Positions 11,190 through 20,091 of a DNA stretch of 64,000 nt are shown in pieces. The translations under genes and the position numbers were made by a program. The stretch comes from Williamsia soli. GTDB taxonomy: Bacteria > Actinomycetota > Actinomycetes > Mycobacteriales > Mycobacteriaceae. A model generated the notes under the pieces. That model was given only the letters and a program-made list of their open reading frames with translations, made no database searches and was not told the DNA's origin. The stretch spans positions 372,001-436,000 of the forward strand of contig NZ_JAFRDR010000005.1 of assembly GCF_017377795.1 (NCBI RefSeq), read 5' to 3'. The first letter of the stretch is position 1. The number at the start of each line of letters is the position of its first letter.

Positions 11190-12586
11190 TGTCCGCACAA
11201 TCGGTGGTCTTGCTGGCCGCCGACACCGAACTACCGGAGCCCGTCGCGGCCGGCTGGCAGCTGATCGTCGCCGCCCTTGCGGGTATCGCGGTGATCGTCG
11301 TCCTCATCACGATCGCAAAAGTCCACCCCTTCCTGGCGCTGGTCTTCGGCGGTCTGACGGTGGGTGTGGTTGCCGGGGAGGCAATCCCGACTGTCCTCGA
11401 ATCGTTCACCGACGGCTTCGGATCCACGGCAGCGGGTGTCGGAATCCTGATCGCCTTGGGCGCGATGTTCGCCAAATTGCTCGCTGACTCCGGCGGCGCT
11501 GACGAGATCGTCGACACCATCGTCGGCCACGCCTCACCACGTATGTTGCCGTGGGCGATGGCCCTGGTCGGCGCCATCATCGGTTTGCCGATGTTCTTCG
11601 AGATCGGCCTCGTTCTGCTGATGCCGGTCATCTACCTGGTGGCCCGCCGCTCGGGTCTGTCGCTGATCACGGTCGGCATCCCTGCCCTTGCCGGCCTTTC
11701 TGCCATGCATGGCTTCGTGCCACCACATCCGGGGCCGCTGGTGGCGATCGACGCGCTCGGTGCTGACCTGGGCACCACACTCGCACTCGGTGTCGTGGTG
11801 GCGGTCCCGACGATCATCGTCGCCGGACCCCTCTTCGGGAAACTCGCAGGCAAATGGGTCGTACTTCCGGTGCCGACCACTTTCGATGCCGACCCCGCCG
11901 ATGGCGAGACCACCAAGCGGCCGTCCTTCGCGATCACGCTCTTCAGCGTTCTGCTCCCGGTCGTGCTGATGCTGGGCAAGGCCATTGCCGAGATCTTCAT
12001 CGAGAACGACGACCAGATCGTGCGCCAGATCCTCGACGTCTTGGGTACGCCTGTCATCGCCCTCCTGATCGCGGTGGTGGTTGCAATGTTCACGCTTGGC
12101 CGTGGGTCAGGGATGGACCGCGACACCATCGCGAAGTGCACCGGTGCGGCCCTCCCGGCCATCGCCGGGATCTTGCTCATCGTTGCTGCCGGTGGTGGCT
12201 TCAAGCAGGTGCTGGTCGACAGCGGGATCGGGACGCTCCTGGCCGACTGGGCGAGTGACGCGAACGTGTCGGTACTGCTACTCGGCTGGGTTCTCGCGGC
12301 ACTCATCCGGCTCGCGACAGGCTCGGCGACGATTGCGACGATCACCGCCTCCTCGCTGATGCTCGGTTTGATCGACGGTCTCAGCAGCGGTGAGATCTCT
12401 CTGCTGGTGCTGGCGATCGGAGCCGGCTCGGTGTTCTTCTCCCACGTTAACGACGCCGGCTTCTGGCTGGTGAAGGAGTACTTCGGTATGAGCGTCGGAC
12501 AGACGATCAAGACCTGGTCGATCATGGAGACGGTGTTGTCCGTGAGCGGTCTGATCGTGGTGCTGCTGCTCGGGTTGGTGATCTAG
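11189..12586 (+). CDS. gntP: Gluconate:proton symporter, GntP family
   Basis: The 465-residue membrane protein imports gluconate. It has about 12 hydrophobic helices and family segments such as HPFLALVFGGLTVGV, SAMHGFVPPHPGPLVA (the HGFVPPHPGP signature) and LATGSATIATITA. The ATG overlaps the kinase stop (TGATG), so kinase and permease are translationally coupled. The FCD-type GntR gene on the opposite strand probably controls both. Confidence 0.95.
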   Translation: MSAQSVVLLAADTELPEPVAAGWQLIVAALAGIAVIVVLITIAKVHPFLALVFGGLTVGVVAGEAIPTVLESFTDGFGSTAAGVGILIALGAMFAKLLADSGGADEIVDTIVGHASPRMLPWAMALVGAIIGLPMFFEIGLVLLMPVIYLVARRSGLSLITVGIPALAGLSAMHGFVPPHPGPLVAIDALGADLGTTLALGVVVAVPTIIVAGPLFGKLAGKWVVLPVPTTFDADPADGETTKRPSFAITLFSVLLPVVLMLGKAIAEIFIENDDQIVRQILDVLGTPVIALLIAVVVAMFTLGRGSGMDRDTIAKCTGAALPAIAGILLIVAAGGGFKQVLVDSGIGTLLADWASDANVSVLLLGWVLAALIRLATGSATIATITASSLMLGLIDGLSSGEISLLVLAIGAGSVFFSHVNDAGFWLVKEYFGMSVGQTIKTWSIMETVLSVSGLIVVLLLGLVI

Positions 12587-12596
12587 CCGGGGATGT

Positions 12597-12617
12597 GGCG
12601 CCCGGTGTCAGGGCGCC
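12597..12617. terminator. Hairpin between convergent gntP and the secreted propeller gene
   Basis: GGCGCCC and GGGCGCC form a perfect 7-bp stem with a 7-base loop. The stop codon of the minus-strand gene lies in the loop. It is placed to terminate both convergent transcripts; there is no T-run. Confidence 0.5.
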
Positions 12618-13573
12618 GCGGTCCGGGCATTCGGGTCGAAACCGCCGGGGATCTCGTAGATGTCTCCGTCGAACCCGGCGCGGAACAACCGGCCGTCCGA
12701 GAACCCTGTGCCGCCGCGGCCGTAGGTGACCACACTCGAACCCTGGAGACCGGACGCCAAGGCGCAGAACTGATTCGGTCCGGTGACCCGCAGGATCTCG
12801 CCGCTGATGTCGGTGGGCACGATCGGACGGTTGCGGGAATCGAGCGTCAAACCGTCGGCGGCAGCTATGACGTCGCCGCCACCGAAGGTCACCAGCGACT
12901 GGGGCGCTCCGGGATTTCGCAACGGGATGCGACTCACGCCGGGATTGACGAAGGTGCGGGATACGTAGAGGTAGGAATCGTCATTGCCGAGGACTGCACC
13001 GTTGGCACTGGGTAGCCTCGCCCAATCCGCCTGCACTGCGCCGTTCGGGAACACGCGGCCTATGAGGGATCCGAAATCGTTGGTGGCGTAGGTGACCCCG
13101 TTCGCAGCCACCGCCAGACCGTTCGCGGCGCTGAGCCCGCCGACGAACGGGGTGAGACGGCCGGTGGTCGGATTGAACTTGGCGATCGATGCCGCGCGTA
13201 TCGCATCGCCGACCAGGACGCGAGGATCCGCGCCGTAACCGACCAACAGCGTGCCGTCCGGAGTCCAGGCCAGGGCGCCGCCTCCGTTGCCGCCGGGGAC
13301 GGTCGCGACCGGTATCGCCCTGGCTCCCGGGCGGTCGACCCGGTAGAGACGGCCGGTGACGATGTCGGTCGTGTAGAGCCTGCCGGCCGGATCGACGGTC
13401 ACACCTTCGAGGGCGGCCCCGGGGATGCGCGCGACGAGAACGGGGGCCTGCCCGGCACCGGGGCAGATGCCCGCGGCACTCGCCGCCGGGATGCTGACCA
13501 AGGACACGGTGACCGCGACCAGCGCACTGACCATCGCGAGACGGAGAACCGATCGCACGGATGACTTCGACAT
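12608..13573 (-). CDS. Secreted SMP-30/NHL-like beta-propeller protein
   Basis: The start at 13573 gives a 321-residue product with a signal peptide (MSKSSVRSVLRLAMVSALVA, cleavage near the Ala-Ser-Ala-Ala at about residue 34). GGAGG lies eight bases upstream. The frame is open further upstream but then has no signal peptide. The mature part shows repeated propeller-type strands such as VTVDPAGRLYTTDIVTGRLY, NGLAVAANGVTYATNDFG and GLTLDSRNRPIVPTDISGEI, resembling gluconolactonase or NHL repeats. No catalytic residues can be assigned with confidence. It is divergent from furA with a 133-bp promoter region. Confidence 0.75.
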   Translation of the reverse strand: MSKSSVRSVLRLAMVSALVAVTVSLVSIPAASAAGICPGAGQAPVLVARIPGAALEGVTVDPAGRLYTTDIVTGRLYRVDRPGARAIPVATVPGGNGGGALAWTPDGTLLVGYGADPRVLVGDAIRAASIAKFNPTTGRLTPFVGGLSAANGLAVAANGVTYATNDFGSLIGRVFPNGAVQADWARLPSANGAVLGNDDSYLYVSRTFVNPGVSRIPLRNPGAPQSLVTFGGGDVIAAADGLTLDSRNRPIVPTDISGEILRVTGPNQFCALASGLQGSSVVTYGRGGTGFSDGRLFRAGFDGDIYEIPGGFDPNARTAAP

Positions 13574-13663
13574 GGTTGCCTCCAGGCTGAGCTGAGAGTC
13601 CAAGACTATGTGAGGGCGGTCACCGACGACCTGCCTGTCGGTTTTGTCGCGATTTCCCCGGGT

Positions 13664-13692
13664 CTCTTTTCTGGACTGATTCCAGAAAAGAG
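13664..13692. promoter_or_regulatory. FurA autoregulatory box (12-bp perfect inverted repeat)
   Basis: CTCTTTTCTGGA and TCCAGAAAAGAG form a perfect repeat around a 5-bp spacer, ending 14 bases before the furA start. The position and the GACTGATTCCAGAAAAG core resemble, from memory, the furA-katG operator of mycobacteria. It would sense peroxide through FurA for the furA-katA-dps block. Confidence 0.75.
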
Positions 13693-13706
13693 GGTATGTT
13701 CGTGTC

Positions 13707-14147
13707 ATGGCTTCGGAACCTGAACATCACGACGTGCGGCAACAGCTGCGCGCGGTGGGACTTCGGGTGACAGCACCGAGGCTGGCCGTGCTCGATGTGC
13801 TGGAACTCCACCCGCACTCGACGGCTGACTTCGTGGCTGCCCGGGTTCGTGGTCAGCTGGGTGGCGTGTCCACCCAGACCGTCTACGACGTTCTGCGGGT
13901 GTGCTCAGAGCATGGCCTGCTGCGACGGATCGAACCCGCCGGTTCGCCGGTCCGGTACGAGAACCGAACTGGCGACAATCACCACCACCTGGTGTGTCGC
14001 AACTGTGGCGACATCAGGGATGTCGACTGCGCGAAGGGGGCGGCTCCCTGCCTCGCGCCCGACACCGACCACGGTTTCATCATCGACGAGGCGGAAGTGA
14101 CCTACTGGGGACTGTGCTCGGTCTGCCACGCGGCTGCCCCGCACTGA
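13707..14147 (+). CDS. furA: FurA-type peroxide-sensing repressor
   Basis: The 146-residue Fur-family protein has an N-terminal winged helix ([31 protein letters not shown]), the HHH metal segment at residues 92-94, and two CxxC zinc sites (Cys97/Cys100 and Cys137/Cys140). It precedes a catalase gene by 82 bases and has a perfect palindrome just before its start, the arrangement of actinobacterial furA-kat loci. There it represses itself and the catalase until oxidised. The ATG follows the palindrome closely and no clear ribosome site is seen, so a leaderless or nearly leaderless message is likely. Confidence 0.9.
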   Translation: MASEPEHHDVRQQLRAVGLRVTAPRLAVLDVLELHPHSTADFVAARVRGQLGGVSTQTVYDVLRVCSEHGLLRRIEPAGSPVRYENRTGDNHHHLVCRNCGDIRDVDCAKGAAPCLAPDTDHGFIIDEAEVTYWGLCSVCHAAAPH

Positions 14148-14229
14148 CAACAGTTTTCACGCTTTTCCGGTCGAAGTATCTTCTCGTCCGACGAACACCC
14201 TTCGTCGCACTCGAAACAGGAGGCAAGCA

Positions 14230-15684
14230 ATGACCCCGAAAACCACCACCAACTCCGGGATCCCCGTTGTGAGCGACAACGAGTCGCTGACCGCCGGTAC
14301 CCAGGGTCCGATTCTGCTGCACGATCACTACCTGATCGAGAAGCTCGCGCAATTCAACCGCGAGCGGGTGCCGGAGCGAGTCGTCCACGCCAAAGGCGGT
14401 GGCGCGTACGGCGAACTGACGATCACCGGCGACGTGTCGAAGTACACGAAGGCCAAATTCCTCCAGCCAGGAAAGACCACGGAGTCGCTGGTGCGGTTCT
14501 CGACGGTCGCCGGCGAGCAGGGCAGCCCCGACACCTGGCGCGATCCCCGCGGCTTCTCGATGAAGTTCTACACCGAGGACGGCAACTACGACCTCGTCGG
14601 GAACAACACACCGATCTTCTTCATCAAGGACCCGATCAAGTTTCCCGACTTCATTCGGAGCCAAAAGCGGCTTCCCGGTCCAGGTTTGCGTGACCACAAC
14701 ATGCAGTGGGACTTCTGGACCCTGCGTCCGGAGACGGCGCATCAGGTGACCTGGCTGATGGGGGATCGCGGTATCCCCAGGAGCTGGCGACACATGGACG
14801 GGTTCGGCTCGCACACGTACCAGTGGGTGAACGAATCGGGAGAACGATTCTGGGTGAAGTACCACTTCAAGACAGACCAGGGCATCGAGTTCCTCACCCA
14901 GGCCAAGGCCGACGAACTGGCAGGCACCGATCCGGACTACCACCGGCAAGATCTCTACGAGGCAATCGAGCGGGGTGAGTTCCCCACCTGGACCCTGAAG
15001 ATCCAGGTCATGCCCGTCGACGAGGCAGAAGGGTACCGGTTCAATCCCTTTGATCTGACCAAGGTCTGGTCGCAGCAGGACTATCCGCTGATCGAGGTCG
15101 GCAAGTGGACGCTGAACCGCAATCCGGCGAACTTCTTCTCCGACATCGAGCTCGCCGCCTTCGAGCCATCGAACGTGGTACCCGGCATCGGGTTCTCCCC
15201 GGACAAGATGCTGCTCGGTCGTGTCTTCAGTTACGCGGATGCGCATCGCTACCGGATCGGCGCCAACTACTCGCACCTGCCGGTGAACTCGGCCAAAGCG
15301 GCGGTCGTCAACACCTATTCCAAGGAAGGTGCGATGGCGTACAACTTCAGCGCACCTGACGTGCCGGTGTATGCGCCGAACTCCTTCGGCGGACCGCATG
15401 CGGACCCGACCGCAGCGGGCGACGAAGGTCTGTGGGAGTTCGACGGGCAGGCGGTGCGCGCCGGTTACATCTATCATCCTGAAGACGGCGATTTCACTCA
15501 GGCCGGCACCCTGTATCGCGAGGTACTCGACGATGATGCGCGAGAACGGCTGGTGGGCAACATAGTCGGACACGTGCTGGGTGGCGTCACCGAGCCGGTC
15601 CTTTCCCGGGTCTTCCAGTACTGGAGCAATGTCGACCCGGAACTGGGCAAGAAGGTCGAAGAAGGTGTACGCGCCGGGGCATGA
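14230..15684 (+). CDS. katA: Monofunctional heme catalase
   Basis: The 484-residue small-subunit catalase breaks down hydrogen peroxide. The distal His53 (RVVHAKG), Asn126 (VGNNTPIFF) and the proximal heme ligand Tyr335 ([14 protein letters not shown]) are all present. AACAGGAGGCAAGCA precedes the ATG. It lies downstream of furA and upstream of dps, so the three form a peroxide defence block probably controlled from the furA palindrome, perhaps with further promoters. Confidence 0.96.
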   Translation: MTPKTTTNSGIPVVSDNESLTAGTQGPILLHDHYLIEKLAQFNRERVPERVVHAKGGGAYGELTITGDVSKYTKAKFLQPGKTTESLVRFSTVAGEQGSPDTWRDPRGFSMKFYTEDGNYDLVGNNTPIFFIKDPIKFPDFIRSQKRLPGPGLRDHNMQWDFWTLRPETAHQVTWLMGDRGIPRSWRHMDGFGSHTYQWVNESGERFWVKYHFKTDQGIEFLTQAKADELAGTDPDYHRQDLYEAIERGEFPTWTLKIQVMPVDEAEGYRFNPFDLTKVWSQQDYPLIEVGKWTLNRNPANFFSDIELAAFEPSNVVPGIGFSPDKMLLGRVFSYADAHRYRIGANYSHLPVNSAKAAVVNTYSKEGAMAYNFSAPDVPVYAPNSFGGPHADPTAAGDEGLWEFDGQAVRAGYIYHPEDGDFTQAGTLYREVLDDDARERLVGNIVGHVLGGVTEPVLSRVFQYWSNVDPELGKKVEEGVRAGA

Positions 15685-15739
15685 ATCGTGCCGTCGCAGC
15701 GTTGAAAACACCAGCAGCACAGCAAGGAGAGGATTTCTC

Positions 15740-16213
15740 ATGACAAACCCCATCACCAGCACATTGAACAAGGACCAGCAGGGTGTCGCCGGAAAGGCAT
15801 TGCAGGACACCGTTGTCGACTTGATCGACCTGTCTCTCATCGCCAAACAGGCGCATTGGAACGTGGTCGGCCAGCAGTTCCGGTCGGTCCACCTCGAGCT
15901 CGACGAGCTCGTCACCGCGGCGCGTGACTTCACCGACGCCGCAGCCGAGCGGGCCACCGCGATCGGTGTGAGCCCCGACGGCCGCTCCGAAACTGTCGCA
16001 AAGACCGCAGGCACCAAGGGTTTCGGTGCAGGCTGGACAAAAGACGTCGACGTGGTGACGGCTATTGTCGCCAACATCAAGACCGTGGTCGACGGACTGC
16101 GCCAGCGCATCGAGGCGACGGAGAAGGCCGACCCTGTCACACAGGATCTGTTGATCTCGATCGCGGCGCGTCTGGAGCAGCTGCACTGGATGTGGCAGGC
16201 ACAGGTCGCATGA
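15740..16213 (+). CDS. dps: Dps family DNA-binding ferritin
   Basis: The 157-residue protein belongs to the Dps/miniferritin family, which oxidises ferrous iron with peroxide and stores it in a dodecamer. The ferroxidase segments are AKQAHWNVVGQQFRSVHLELDEL (His and Asp/Glu ligands) and a C-terminal helix ending LEQLHWMWQAQVA. The ATG at 15740 is preceded by AGGAGAGGA; the frame stays open upstream into katA but this start gives the family length. It follows katA by 55 bases and ends before two strong hairpins. Confidence 0.92.
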   Translation: MTNPITSTLNKDQQGVAGKALQDTVVDLIDLSLIAKQAHWNVVGQQFRSVHLELDELVTAARDFTDAAAERATAIGVSPDGRSETVAKTAGTKGFGAGWTKDVDVVTAIVANIKTVVDGLRQRIEATEKADPVTQDLLISIAARLEQLHWMWQAQVA

Positions 16214-16231
16214 CCTGACCTCGAAAGACCG

Positions 16232-16307
16232 ACAGGCGTCATCCCCCCGTGACGCCTGTTGTCGAGAGCCCCCGGCGGCCCAGCCCAAAGGCCGCCGGGG
16301 GCTCTCG
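16232..16307 (+). terminator. Two tandem hairpins ending furA-katA-dps
   Basis: The first stem pairs 16232-16241 with 16250-16259 (ACAGGCGTCA / TGACGCCTGT). The second is a perfect 18-bp stem pairing 16263-16280 with 16290-16307 around a 9-base loop. Neither has a long T-run, as is common in high-GC actinobacteria. Confidence 0.85.
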
Positions 16308-16370
16308 TGTATCCGCGTGTGGTTTGCGGAGTCGCATGCACGGTGAGGCTCGTCGACGTACATTCTTGTC

Positions 16371-16853
16371 GTGGTAAATCCGCAGGACTCACACCCCGAG
16401 TTGCCCTTGGACCCCGACATCGGGTCCACGCGGCCCCTGCATCTGCGCCCGGGTGCACTGGCGTGGATCTTCGCCGGAGGCGTCATCGGTACCGGCGCTC
16501 GGTACCTGCTGGAGAAGGCCTACCCCTTTCACGCTCCCGAGTGGCCGTGGGCGACTTTCGTGATCAACCTGATCGGGGCATTCATCCTGGGAGTCGGTCT
16601 GGAGGGACTGGCCCGACTCGGAGACGACACCGGATGGCGCCGGCGAGCCCGCTTGCTGTTCGGGACCGGGTTCTGCGGCACGTTCACGACCTACAGTGCG
16701 TTTGCGCTGGAGACGTCGTTGATCCTGCGTGAAGGAGATGCGGCGACTGCGGCGGGCTACACCATCGCAACAGTGGTCGCAGGCGCGCTGCTGGCCTGGG
16801 CGGGCATCGCGGTGGCCGCCGCGGTCCATTCGCGAGCGACGGTACAGCGGTGA
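16371..16853 (+). CDS. crcB1: Fluoride channel subunit CrcB (Fluc)
   Basis: The 160-residue membrane protein belongs to the CrcB/Fluc fluoride exporters. Four helices and the segment GTGFCGTFTTYSAFALE, which carries the phenylalanine and threonine side chains lining the pore, are visible. The N-terminus has an extra hydrophilic stretch of about 28 residues. The GTG start at 16371 is taken. The last four bases overlap the second crcB gene, and actinobacteria often carry such pairs that form heterodimers. No fluoride riboswitch was recognised upstream. Confidence 0.92.
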   Translation: MVNPQDSHPELPLDPDIGSTRPLHLRPGALAWIFAGGVIGTGARYLLEKAYPFHAPEWPWATFVINLIGAFILGVGLEGLARLGDDTGWRRRARLLFGTGFCGTFTTYSAFALETSLILREGDAATAAGYTIATVVAGALLAWAGIAVAAAVHSRATVQR

Positions 16854-17215
16854 TCGTCTGGGTGGCGCTGGCGGGCGCGTTCGGTGCAGTCGTGCGGTTC
16901 GTCATCGATTCCGAGTGCAAGCGGCGCCTGCCCTCGCCGTTCCCGTGGGGCACCGCGCTCATCAATGTCACCGGATCCCTGCTCATCGGCCTCATCGCGG
17001 GGATCGTCATCTTCCACGCAGGCGCATCAGAGTTACAGGCCATCATCGGGACCGGATTCTGCGGCGGTTACACCACTTTCAGCACGGCCAGCGTCGAGAC
17101 GGTACGTCTGATCCAGCAGGGTCGCCGAGGCATGGCCGTGGGTTATGCCGCCGGATCCCTGGTGATCTCTGTGGCCGCCTGCGCCGCAGGCCTGGCGCTC
17201 GTCTACGCCGTGTGA
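16850..17215 (+). CDS. crcB2: Fluoride channel subunit CrcB (second copy)
   Basis: The 121-residue protein is the shorter partner of the preceding CrcB. It has four helices and the pore signature GTGFCGGYTTFSTASVE, plus NVTGSLLIG with the conserved Asn. The GTGA overlap with crcB1 indicates translational coupling and a shared complex. Together the pair would let fluoride leave the cell down its gradient. Confidence 0.92.
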   Translation: MIVWVALAGAFGAVVRFVIDSECKRRLPSPFPWGTALINVTGSLLIGLIAGIVIFHAGASELQAIIGTGFCGGYTTFSTASVETVRLIQQGRRGMAVGYAAGSLVISVAACAAGLALVYAV

Positions 17216-17227
17216 GCGACGACTGCG

Positions 17228-17986
17228 TCAGTACGCCTGTTGCTGACCGAGCTGTTGCTGAATCCGTTGGTTGAGACGCTGCAGGCCCATCGTCGACAAC
17301 CCTGGGATCTGACTCTCCAACGTGCGCACCAGGTTGTGGTCGTTGATGACCTTCTCGCTCGATTGAATCAAGACCGTGCCCGAGCCGGTGAAGTCGAATT
17401 GTTGTTCCTCACCACTCGCGGCCCCCATCATCGCGGCGCCGGCCGCCATGAAGCCGGTGATCCAGCTCTGGTCGAAGTGGTGGCTGGGTGAGGGGCAATC
17501 TGCCCATCCGACAAGGGCTTCGGGATCGACGCGCAGCGGGGGTTCGGCGAACATGACCGGTCCGTTGGACGAGGCGAGGAACTTGCCGGTGCCGATGAGC
17601 GTCAGGTAGCCGGGCACGATCGACTGATTGAGCTGCAGCCCTGGTTCGAAGGCGAGGAGATTGGCGGCCCGCACCGTCAGGTTGCCGTCCTCGAGGTCGT
17701 AAGAGTTGATGTCGTAGCCACGGTCGCCGATGATCAGAGTGCCCTGACCCTGGGCGATGATGTAGTCGCCCATGTACAACGGGGCGCTGATCGTGCCGGC
17801 CAGCTGCTGCATCATTGCTGTCTGCATACCCTGGATCAGCGCCTGGAACTGCATCTGCCCGTAGTACGCGATCATCGCGCCCTTCGACATGATCCAGGGC
17901 TTGGTCAGCTGCATGTAGTAGGCGTAGGTGTTGCCGGGGATGTTGTCGTCGCCCTGCAACATGGACGGATTCAAGATGTCGCTCAT
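17228..17986 (-). CDS. AIM24 family protein (third gene of a tandem trio)
   Basis: The 252-residue protein belongs to the AIM24 (DUF124) family, which folds as beta helices and has no agreed biochemical role in bacteria. Recognisable parts are KPWIMSKGAMIAYYGQMQF, the strand pattern GDYIIAQGQGTLIIGDRGYDI, and GSGTVLIQSSEK near the C-terminus. The tail is rich in glutamine (QQQLGQQQAY). It lies nine bases after the stop of the middle copy and is the most divergent of the three. Confidence 0.85.
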   Translation of the reverse strand: MSDILNPSMLQGDDNIPGNTYAYYMQLTKPWIMSKGAMIAYYGQMQFQALIQGMQTAMMQQLAGTISAPLYMGDYIIAQGQGTLIIGDRGYDINSYDLEDGNLTVRAANLLAFEPGLQLNQSIVPGYLTLIGTGKFLASSNGPVMFAEPPLRVDPEALVGWADCPSPSHHFDQSWITGFMAAGAAMMGAASGEEQQFDFTGSGTVLIQSSEKVINDHNLVRTLESQIPGLSTMGLQRLNQRIQQQLGQQQAY

Positions 17987-17995
17987 GGCTTTTCC

Positions 17996-18730
17996 CTACA
18001 GCTTCTCTTCGGAGGCTTGCACGAATACGGTTCCCTGGCCTTGGCATTGCAGCTGCATCGCCTCGCCGGCGCCGCGGCCGACTGCGTCACGCCAGCCTGC
18101 CGTCGACTTCAACTGGGTTTGCACATTGCCGAACGTGCCGACGAATGCCTGCGGATCGACGATCACCGGGTATTGGCCACCGACCTGGATCTCGAGTACT
18201 TCTCCGTGCGCGAGGAGCACCACCGAACCCGTGCCCTGCAGTTGGGTGGTGAACATGCCGTCACCGGTCAAGGCGCCGGTGGCCGCGCCCCGCAAGGCTC
18301 CCATCAGACCGCCACCGCGCCCTCCGCCGCCTCCACCGCCCTGGGACGTCATTGAGACGATCGATGCTTGCAACCCTGCGGTGTACCCGAGTGTGCGTGA
18401 GGCGTCGGCGGTGACCGTGCCACCCTGGGGCATGTCGATGACATGTACTGCGAGACCGGCGAATCCGTAATGGACCTCGCCGTTGCCCTGCGCCATCATG
18501 GTGGCCTCGTGCTCGCCGCGCATCATGCGCCCGGCCATGCCGGCAATCGCGCCCATGCCGCCCATCCCCGGCATACCGCCGCCCCCGGCGCCCGGGATCT
18601 GATGGGGTGAGAAATGGACCTGTCCGGTGTAGAAGAGCATCGCGCCCTTGCGTGCCACCACACCACCGGCATGTCCGACGTTGACCTTCACGACCTTCGA
18701 GTTGATCTTCTGGAATACCATGCCACTCAC
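17996..18730 (-). CDS. AIM24 family protein (middle gene, glycine-rich insert)
   Basis: The 244-residue protein shows the AIM24 pattern: KVVKVNVGHAGGVVARKGAMLFYTG, a beta-rich core, GMFTTQLQGTGSVVLLAHGEVLEI and a final QGQGTVFVQASEEKL. Two glycine-rich stretches (AGGGGMPGMGGMGAIAGMAG and QGGGGGGGRGGGLMGAL) interrupt the core. The GTG at 18730 overlaps the stop of the upstream copy (GTGA); an ATG three codons in (18721) is equally good. The frame stays open upstream through the first copy, which is not meaningful. Confidence 0.85.
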   Translation of the reverse strand: MSGMVFQKINSKVVKVNVGHAGGVVARKGAMLFYTGQVHFSPHQIPGAGGGGMPGMGGMGAIAGMAGRMMRGEHEATMMAQGNGEVHYGFAGLAVHVIDMPQGGTVTADASRTLGYTAGLQASIVSMTSQGGGGGGGRGGGLMGALRGAATGALTGDGMFTTQLQGTGSVVLLAHGEVLEIQVGGQYPVIVDPQAFVGTFGNVQTQLKSTAGWRDAVGRGAGEAMQLQCQGQGTVFVQASEEKL

Positions 18731-19350
18731 CGTTCCGCGGGTTGGATCGACACGACGCCCTGGCCCTGCCAGCGCAGGGAGAATGCCTCGCCACCGTCCT
18801 GGCCGATCATCGAACGCCAGCTGACGTCGGTCACGAATGATTGCTGCAGTTGGCCTTTGGCGGAAACGAACGCGTCCGGATCCACGACGAGGGGCAGATT
18901 GGGATTGACCTCGAGGTGGATCAGCGGTCCACCGGCCGACAGGAGGGCGACCTGTCCGGTTCCGGTCACGGTGGTGGTGAAAAGGCCTTGCCCGCTGGAC
19001 ATCCCGCCCAGTCCGGCAAACTGGACATTTGTCTGTAGATTGCCTGCCATCGCGAGCAGCTGCCGCGATTCGACCTGGATAGTCTCGTTGTTCAGCTGCA
19101 ACACGGTGGTGTACTGCGCCTGGATGGCCAGGTGCACGATCCCGTTTCCGGTGCACTCCATCAGTTTCAGTGACTCGCCGGTGGCCTTCTGTTTCAGGCC
19201 GGCCACCAGGCCTGATCCGCCACCGAATCCGGCCGACTTGAACTCGACCTGCCCCTGGTAGGAGACCATCGAACCGCTGACCGCCTTGATCGAGGAGTTG
19301 TTGAGCCGCGCCTCCACGATGCGCTTGGTCAATCCTAGTAACTCGGCCAT
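18727..19350 (-). CDS. AIM24 family protein (first gene of the trio)
   Basis: The 207-residue protein has the AIM24 pattern, for example SSIKAVSGSMVSYQGQVEFK, GQGLFTTTVTGTGQVALLSAGGPLIHLEV and WQGQGVVSIQPAE. GGAGGGAAATCGGTGAG precedes the ATG. The three genes are transcribed together with GTGA and 9-bp spacings. The three paralogs are related but clearly diverged, so they may form a hetero-complex; this is inference. Confidence 0.85.
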   Translation of the reverse strand: MAELLGLTKRIVEARLNNSSIKAVSGSMVSYQGQVEFKSAGFGGGSGLVAGLKQKATGESLKLMECTGNGIVHLAIQAQYTTVLQLNNETIQVESRQLLAMAGNLQTNVQFAGLGGMSSGQGLFTTTVTGTGQVALLSAGGPLIHLEVNPNLPLVVDPDAFVSAKGQLQQSFVTDVSWRSMIGQDGGEAFSLRWQGQGVVSIQPAER

Positions 19351-19468
19351 CTCACCGATTTCCCTCCAGAGGTCATCCCTGCATCTGCGATACCGGAGTT
19401 ATCGTAGGCACCCCGGCCCCCGGTGAACAGCGCAATAGACAGTTCAAATGACCGTGCGAGACGCAGGT

Positions 19469-19597
19469 CGGAGCGGAGCTCGACCATTTCTGGGGAGACG
19501 AAGCGGAGCGGAGCTCGACCAATTCTGGGGAGACGAAGCGGAGCGGAGCTCGACCAATTCTGGGGAGACGAAGCGGAGCGGAGCTCGACCAATTCTG
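19469..19597. repeat. 35-bp direct repeats, four copies (last one partial)
   Basis: The 35-bp unit beginning CGGAGCGGAGCTCGACCAAT occurs at 19469, 19504, 19539 and 19574; the fourth copy is cut after 24 bases. Copies are identical except for one base in the first. They are head to tail without spacers. They lie in the region between the AIM24 promoter and a membrane protein gene. Confidence 0.9.
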
Positions 19598-19601
19598 TAA
19601 C

Positions 19602-20084
19602 GTGTGTCAGGTGGATGACGTTGCGTGGGGTGCGACCGGTGTAGGGATCTTCGTCGTGGCATCGGTGATCGGCGTCGGATTGTACGTCTGGTACCGCCAG
19701 CAGGAGACGGTCCGGCTCGACCGCGACATCGATCTGGCAGGAAAGTTGCGGGCGGTTGCGGCTGACGATCCGGTGCGCGGTGCGGCTGTCGACGAGTTCG
19801 AGACCGCCATCTACGAGCGCCTGTTCTACGTCTCTACGGTCGGGCCCCGGGCCAGGGGTGCGGCGTGGGCCCTGCTGGGGGCCGTTCTCGGTGCGTTCGG
19901 ATCGCTCTGGGTGGCTGACGGTTCCGCGATTGTCCAGAAGTCCGTCCACTACGGTTTCGCCGCGCTGGCAATCGGTTTCGCCCTGACGTTCCTGGTGTTC
20001 CTGGCGCTGACGATCTACGCGGCCACCAGCTTGCCGAGGATCTCGTTCGAGGACTCCTACCAGGCCGGAGCTGACGCCGACTGA
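19602..20084 (+). CDS. Three-helix membrane protein, unknown function
   Basis: The 160-residue protein has one N-terminal helix (VGIFVVASVIGVGLYVWY), an acidic middle region and two C-terminal helices (GAAWALLGAVLGAFGSLWVA and YGFAALAIGFALTFLVFLAL). I do not recognise a family. Starts at GTG 19602 or 19611 are possible; no clear ribosome site is present. The 35-bp repeats end just before it. It is convergent with the GlxA-like regulator. Confidence 0.65.
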   Translation: MCQVDDVAWGATGVGIFVVASVIGVGLYVWYRQQETVRLDRDIDLAGKLRAVAADDPVRGAAVDEFETAIYERLFYVSTVGPRARGAAWALLGAVLGAFGSLWVADGSAIVQKSVHYGFAALAIGFALTFLVFLALTIYAATSLPRISFEDSYQAGADAD

Positions 20085-20091
20085 TCTGGCC

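Noticed and set aside
16308-16370. Fluoride riboswitch before the crcB pair
   Set aside because: The leader is short and lacks the conserved sequence pattern of the crcB motif that I would expect.
14080-16458. A 792-codon open frame on the minus strand
   Set aside because: It is fully antisense to katA and dps, whose motifs are unambiguous. Long antisense frames are common in high-GC DNA.
19469-19597. Possible CRISPR array
   Set aside because: The 35-bp units are directly adjacent with no spacers, and no cas gene is present.
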